Below are positions 59,904-64,000 of a DNA stretch of 64,000 bases, one piece after another. Source of the stretch: Glandiceps talaboti (lineage: Eukaryota; Hemichordata; Enteropneusta; Spengelidae); contig NC_135567.1 of the NCBI RefSeq assembly GCF_964340395.1, positions 5,230,899 through 5,294,898 on the forward strand, given 5' to 3'. Each line of letters begins with the position of its first letter. Positions within the stretch are counted from its first letter, which is position 1. A model generated the notes under the pieces. That model made no database searches. It worked only from the letters and a program-made list of their open reading frames with translations, and had not been told where the DNA came from. The translations under genes were made by a program, and so were the position numbers.

Positions 59904-61397
59904 ATGGCCGCCCAAGCTACTGGCAGACCATCTGTAAATATTGCCGGACTTACAAGTAAACATGCCATCAAATGTGAACCCATCGACGGCATCCCGGTAG
60001 AAACGTATCTCAATGCATTGGCCGAAATAACCGGAGCTGATAACATCAAAGCTGCCTCTAGAGTATACGGATCAGTGGTTGTGTATTTTAACTCAATAAC
60101 TTGGGTTGAAACAGTCTGCATCAAGGGCCTACAAGTAAGTGGTTACACAAGCTATGTCGAACCCCTGGTAAAACCAGCAACTAAGATCGTCATTTCTGGA
60201 GTTCCCCCCTTCATACCAAGTGAACCTATTGAATACGAGCTGTCAAGATTTGGAAAACTGGTGAGCGGAATAAAAACAATCCCTCTTGGCTGCAAAAACG
60301 ATAAACTAAAACATGTACAGTCTTTCCGCAGACAAGTATTCGTTCTACTAGACAACGACCTACATGGACATGTAAACGGACCAACTTTAATTGAATATGA
60401 GGGAAGAAACTACAAAGTATATCTGTCAACCGATGAAATGAAATGTTTTAAGTGTAATCAAAAAGGTCACATTCAACGTAACTGTCCAAAAAGTAAATCT
60501 CCACAAGAAACCGAAGACAACGATAGCATAAATACCGAAAACCAAGATGTCAACCAACAGAATGTAAATAACAATAGCACGCATACCAATACCACTGCAC
60601 AACCTGTCAACATCGAAACAGAACCGATGAACATTAGTCAATCACCTGCAAACGAAATCATCGCACAAGCCTCAAACAAAGAACACTCGTCCAACGAACT
60701 TAAAACAAGAAATACCGAGAGAAACGAAGAATATACACAAAATGACAATAACGACATTGCAACCACCGTAAACAAACAAGTAACAACACCTGTGCCAGAG
60801 GCAGTCCGAACAGCAGACATGGAAACTGAAACAGTCAATGAAAACGAAACGCAACCCGACGCCACCACTACCGTTGAAGAGAGGGTACAAACCCCTCCTT
60901 CGCCTTTTCCTCCCACTCCAGATCTCAACTTCTCCATTGACCTCCCTTCGTCAGTGCCTTCCTTCGACCAGTCACCATCTTTAGATCTCAGCGGACTTAC
61001 CCAAATGCCTCGCTCCGTCGCAGTCGAAGAAGATGAAGAAATATCTACGAGTCAGTACAATATATCATATCCACCTCTCCAATCAACTCCCACCGTATCA
61101 ACTCAAGATTGTTCAACGAACGACAGTGACATCGATGACAACGATTCCGTAATATCAGACATTTCAGAAACCACACTACTTAACTCCAAAATATCATTTA
61201 CGGCAATACGAGAATTTCTACAGGAAACAAAACATTCGAAGAAATTCATCCAGCAATGCATCGACTTCAATCCTAACCTCAAAGAACTCACAACAGAATT
61301 ACTCAATTATCGTACAACACAACCTCTCAATGTCTCCGCAAAAGCACGAATCCTCAAACTGGTCAAGAAAATAAGGAAACACGTACGAACAGTTTGA
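59904..61397 (+). CDS. Tx1-type LINE ORF1 protein
   Basis: RNA-binding and chaperone-type protein of the retrotransposon particle. The frame is open from 59817, but the first ATG is at 59904 in a strong context (aagATGG), giving 497 residues. From residue ~93 the sequence TKIVISGVPPFIPSEPIEYE opens an RRM-like fold, with IPLGCKNDKLKHVQSFRRQV at its end. A single zinc knuckle CFKCNQKGHIQRNC (C181, C184, H189, C194) follows. Residues ~200-420 are rich in N, T, S, E and probably unstructured. The C-terminus is basic (LKLVKKIRKHVRT). The stop at 61397 is followed 40 bp later by the first possible ORF2 start, in the +1 frame. Confidence 0.9.
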   Translation: MAAQATGRPSVNIAGLTSKHAIKCEPIDGIPVETYLNALAEITGADNIKAASRVYGSVVVYFNSITWVETVCIKGLQVSGYTSYVEPLVKPATKIVISGVPPFIPSEPIEYELSRFGKLVSGIKTIPLGCKNDKLKHVQSFRRQVFVLLDNDLHGHVNGPTLIEYEGRNYKVYLSTDEMKCFKCNQKGHIQRNCPKSKSPQETEDNDSINTENQDVNQQNVNNNSTHTNTTAQPVNIETEPMNISQSPANEIIAQASNKEHSSNELKTRNTERNEEYTQNDNNDIATTVNKQVTTPVPEAVRTADMETETVNENETQPDATTTVEERVQTPPSPFPPTPDLNFSIDLPSSVPSFDQSPSLDLSGLTQMPRSVAVEEDEEISTSQYNISYPPLQSTPTVSTQDCSTNDSDIDDNDSVISDISETTLLNSKISFTAIREFLQETKHSKKFIQQCIDFNPNLKELTTELLNYRTTQPLNVSAKARILKLVKKIRKHVRTV

Positions 61398-61473
61398 ACA
61401 ACGAAATAAACCCCGTCAAATCACCAACAACTTCACTATGATAGTAAGTTACACTATTTACATATCACTAATC

Positions 61474-64000
61474 ATGGCTTCCCTTTCCTGTGTGACTTTA
61501 AACACCCGTGGATGTCGCGACTCCATGAAAAGATACAAAATCTTTGAACACTTGAAACAGTTCAACCAGGCAGACTTCTACCTTTTACAGGAAACCCACA
61601 CCACAGTTAATGAAGAATCACTCTGGCCACTAGTGTGGAGAGGAAAATGCGTCTTCTCTCACAAGTCCAGCAACAGCGGAGGAGTTGCAATTCTCTTTCA
61701 ACCCAACACAAAAATAGAAATAATACACTCGTCAGAACCCACCCCAGGACATCTACTCCATATCCATGCTAAAGTTAACAACACACCTATACATATCATC
61801 AACGTTTACGCCCACAACGATGCAAAGGAACGCTTACACTGTTTTGCCAAACTCGATACAACAATTTCCAATTTAAACGAAGATCCAATAATATTAGGAG
61901 GTGACTTTAACTGCACTTTGAACCCAGAACTAGATAGACAAGAATGCTCTGAATCAGATCGCCATACCGTTCGTTCCCTTAGCAACATCATAAACAAATA
62001 CAAACTAATTGACACCTGGCGCGATTTCCATGACAATGATCGAAACTATACTTGGCACAGAAACAGAACAAAAGCACGTCTAGACAGAATCTATATGAGC
62101 GAATGGATGAAAACTCGGACTAAATCAATAAATATCCACAACTCTTCACTTGCCTTCTCCGACCACTCGCTCGTAAAACTGACTCTATCACAAAAGCAAA
62201 CAAGTAAACGCAGTCCGTTATGGTGTTTCAACACGGAAATCTTAACTAATGAAAATTATCGCGAAATACTCACACATTTTTGGCTACATTGGAGAAAACA
62301 AAAAGACAATTACACAGACCTTTGCACTTGGTGGGATCTTGGAAAATTAAAGATAAAACTTCTCACTCAACAATACTGTGCATCTAAACGCAGTGATCGC
62401 AAACTACGAATAACAGAGTTAGAACAAGACATTCAACACCTTGAAAAAACAATGAATAGCAATGAAGAACTCATTAATGAATACAATGAAAAGAAAAGAC
62501 TGCTAATTGAACTCATAAACATTGAAACTCGGGGCGCAGCTGTACGTTCCCGCCACACCTTCCTTAACAACAGTCAGTCATCGAATAAGAATTTCCTCTT
62601 CGCGCTCGAAAAAGAAAAAGGCAAAATGAGATCAATTCTACATCTCAAACGAACAGATAATACAATCACCGAAGATCCTAAAGAAATTCGTGACATTATT
62701 TACAACTTTTATCAAAAACTGTACACACCAGAACCAGTTGATAACACATCTCAGGAAATCATTCTAAATAATTTACCACAACTTAACGACGACAATAGAA
62801 AATACCTGGACAACGAAATTACATACGAAGAATTTACATATGCAGTCACCCAATTATCAACGGATCGCTCCCCAGGAATAGATGGACTGCCTAATGATTT
62901 CTACAAAACATTCTGGCCACTCATAGGCAAAGATCTACACAGCGTCTTCATCAAATCCATGGAAACAGGCCAACTTCCACTATCATGCAAAAAGGCGGTC
63001 ATATGTTTGCACCCAAAACCGGGAGATAACTCGAACGTTAAAAACTGGAGACCAATAAGTTTGCTTTGCAGCGATTACAAGATTCTAGCAAAAACCCTCT
63101 CCATTCGACTCCGTACTGTACTATCAACAATTATCCACGAAGATCAAACATGCTCCATTCCACAACGAACAATTTTTGACAATATTCATCTACTCCGTGA
63201 CAGTATATCCCTAGCAAATGAAACTAATTCTTCACTAGGAATCGTTGCCCTTGATCAAGAAAAGGCATTCGACAGAGTTCATCACGGTTACCTGCAACAG
63301 ACCCTGGAATCATTTGGCTTTGGCACACGTTTCATAAATTTCATCAAGACATTGTACACCGATATACAGTCCCTCATTCGCATAAACGACACATTAACTG
63401 CCCCTTTGAACATTAAACGCGGAGTAAGACAAGGGTGCTCCCTCTCAGGACAGTTATACATCATCTCCCTCGAACCACTCCTCCACAAAATAAGAAATAC
63501 TAGCCGCATTACAGGACAAAAAATACCCACAATTCCAAGACACACGTCATACCTCTCAGCATATGCCGACGATGTCGAAATATTTCAAACCAAAGATGAA
63601 GACTTCGTTAAACTGAAAACATGTCTGTCTGTCTATGAACAAGCATCAAACGCTAAAGTAAACTACCAAAAATCGGAAGGATTATGGGCAGGGAGCTGGC
63701 GACATCGAACTGACAACCCCCTTGGTTTAAAATGGAACACAAACGGACTTAAACTTCTTGGCGTACATCAGGGCAACGACGAAAAATACACCCAAAAGAA
63801 CTGGACCGAATTAACATGCACCATTGAAAATAAAATTAAAAAGTGGACATCGTATGCACCAGGTATGTCGTATCGTGACAGGGTTCTAATTATTAACCAG
63901 ATTTTCGCATCAAAACTTATTCACAGACTGACATGTACTACTCCAAGTAAAGCAACCATTTCTTACCTCCAAACATTATTTCTTCGCTTTGTATGGCAAG
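61474..64000 (+). CDS. Tx1-type LINE ORF2: AP endonuclease and reverse transcriptase, 3' partial
   Basis: The frame is open for 842 codons to the window edge; an in-frame ATG at 61438 is also possible, but 61474 starts right at the endonuclease fold (MASLSCVTLNTRGCRD). It nicks the target and copies element RNA by target-primed reverse transcription in the nucleus. Endonuclease landmarks: TLNTRG, LLQETH (E40), GGDFNCTL (D144, N146), SDHSL (S229, D230, H231). A coiled linker follows (~300-370). RT landmarks: DRSPGIDGLPNDFYKTFW, NWRPISLL, VALDQEKAFDRV (D594), GVRQGCSLSG (650-659) and AYADDVEIF with the YADD catalytic site at 697-700. All catalytic residues I can check are present. Any C-terminal zinc motif and the 3' UTR lie outside the window. 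Confidence 0.93.
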   Translation, partial: MASLSCVTLNTRGCRDSMKRYKIFEHLKQFNQADFYLLQETHTTVNEESLWPLVWRGKCVFSHKSSNSGGVAILFQPNTKIEIIHSSEPTPGHLLHIHAKVNNTPIHIINVYAHNDAKERLHCFAKLDTTISNLNEDPIILGGDFNCTLNPELDRQECSESDRHTVRSLSNIINKYKLIDTWRDFHDNDRNYTWHRNRTKARLDRIYMSEWMKTRTKSINIHNSSLAFSDHSLVKLTLSQKQTSKRSPLWCFNTEILTNENYREILTHFWLHWRKQKDNYTDLCTWWDLGKLKIKLLTQQYCASKRSDRKLRITELEQDIQHLEKTMNSNEELINEYNEKKRLLIELINIETRGAAVRSRHTFLNNSQSSNKNFLFALEKEKGKMRSILHLKRTDNTITEDPKEIRDIIYNFYQKLYTPEPVDNTSQEIILNNLPQLNDDNRKYLDNEITYEEFTYAVTQLSTDRSPGIDGLPNDFYKTFWPLIGKDLHSVFIKSMETGQLPLSCKKAVICLHPKPGDNSNVKNWRPISLLCSDYKILAKTLSIRLRTVLSTIIHEDQTCSIPQRTIFDNIHLLRDSISLANETNSSLGIVALDQEKAFDRVHHGYLQQTLESFGFGTRFINFIKTLYTDIQSLIRINDTLTAPLNIKRGVRQGCSLSGQLYIISLEPLLHKIRNTSRITGQKIPTIPRHTSYLSAYADDVEIFQTKDEDFVKLKTCLSVYEQASNAKVNYQKSEGLWAGSWRHRTDNPLGLKWNTNGLKLLGVHQGNDEKYTQKNWTELTCTIENKIKKWTSYAPGMSYRDRVLIINQIFASKLIHRLTCTTPSKATISYLQTLFLRFVWQ

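Larger units (their letters stand above)
59703..64000 (+). mobile_element. Tx1-clade LINE, near full length, cut by the window edge
   Basis: A ~200-bp 5' leader (ggaagtcgtatgtagcagg...) is followed by ORF1 (RRM-like region plus CCHC knuckle), a 40-76-bp gap and an open ORF2 with apurinic endonuclease and reverse transcriptase. Both frames are intact, so this looks like a young, possibly active copy. The 5' end abuts (CTA)n without a gap. Several Tx1-clade lineages insert specifically into microsatellites or RNA-gene arrays, which this junction would fit. ORF wording (PPFIPSEPIEYELSRFGK, IPLGCK, GGDFNCTL, AYADDV) is characteristic of Tx1 relatives in fish and frogs. Confidence 0.9.

Overview
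The window reads as a stretch of metazoan, probably marine-invertebrate, nuclear genome. Evidence for this is spliced exons with GT/AG borders, A+T-rich non-coding DNA, long micro- and minisatellites, and several transposon classes (a Tx1-type LINE, CR1/L2-type LINE relics, Helentron-like elements with subterminal inverted repeats, TTAA-flanked and 9-bp-TSD inverted-repeat elements). I cannot name the species. Almost all long ORFs are translations of tandem repeats; the real coding content is small and mostly spliced.

Layout. 1-13.6 kb: a 54-bp minisatellite, CATA/CA tracts, an ~85-copy 33-bp minisatellite (5.54-8.35 kb), and directly after it a decayed spliced gene (8.35-11.2 kb) of a family I know from fish and marine invertebrates. 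A Helentron-like element with repeated cores follows. 13.6-24.0 kb: a minus-strand ankyrin-repeat gene is hidden here. Its first coding exon lies at 23,969-23,998 and a 33-codon ankyrin exon at 13,626-13,724. The 10.2-kb intron between them is packed with foldback elements, two tandem Helentron-like copies and a 1,070-bp TTAA-flanked element.

24-45 kb: foldback elements (one of 261 bp with a perfect 9-bp target duplication), then a composite locus. It has a ~1.8-kb repeat ('S repeat') alternating with 37-46-bp satellite arrays. The second S copy is split by a ~6.4-kb insertion that holds a GGAAT/GGGAT-type pentamer array, LINE fragments on both strands and a 2,023-bp TTAA-flanked inverted-repeat element. 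A ~43-copy 38-bp minisatellite and a diverged third S copy follow.

45-56 kb: sparse DNA with local duplications, a minus-strand Helentron-like element with a 540-bp microsatellite, and one GC-richer ORF of unknown identity. 56.8-59.3 kb: a plus-strand multi-exon transposase-like gene (Kolobok-like by resemblance), with one apparent frameshift and one catalytic block not seen. 59.33-64 kb: a (CTA)n microsatellite abutted by a nearly intact Tx1-clade LINE whose ORF2 (endonuclease plus reverse transcriptase) runs off the right edge.

How the parts fit: the ankyrin gene and the transposase-like gene are the only likely host-type transcription units seen. The rest is repeats, several of which appear to have expanded from or inserted into one another.
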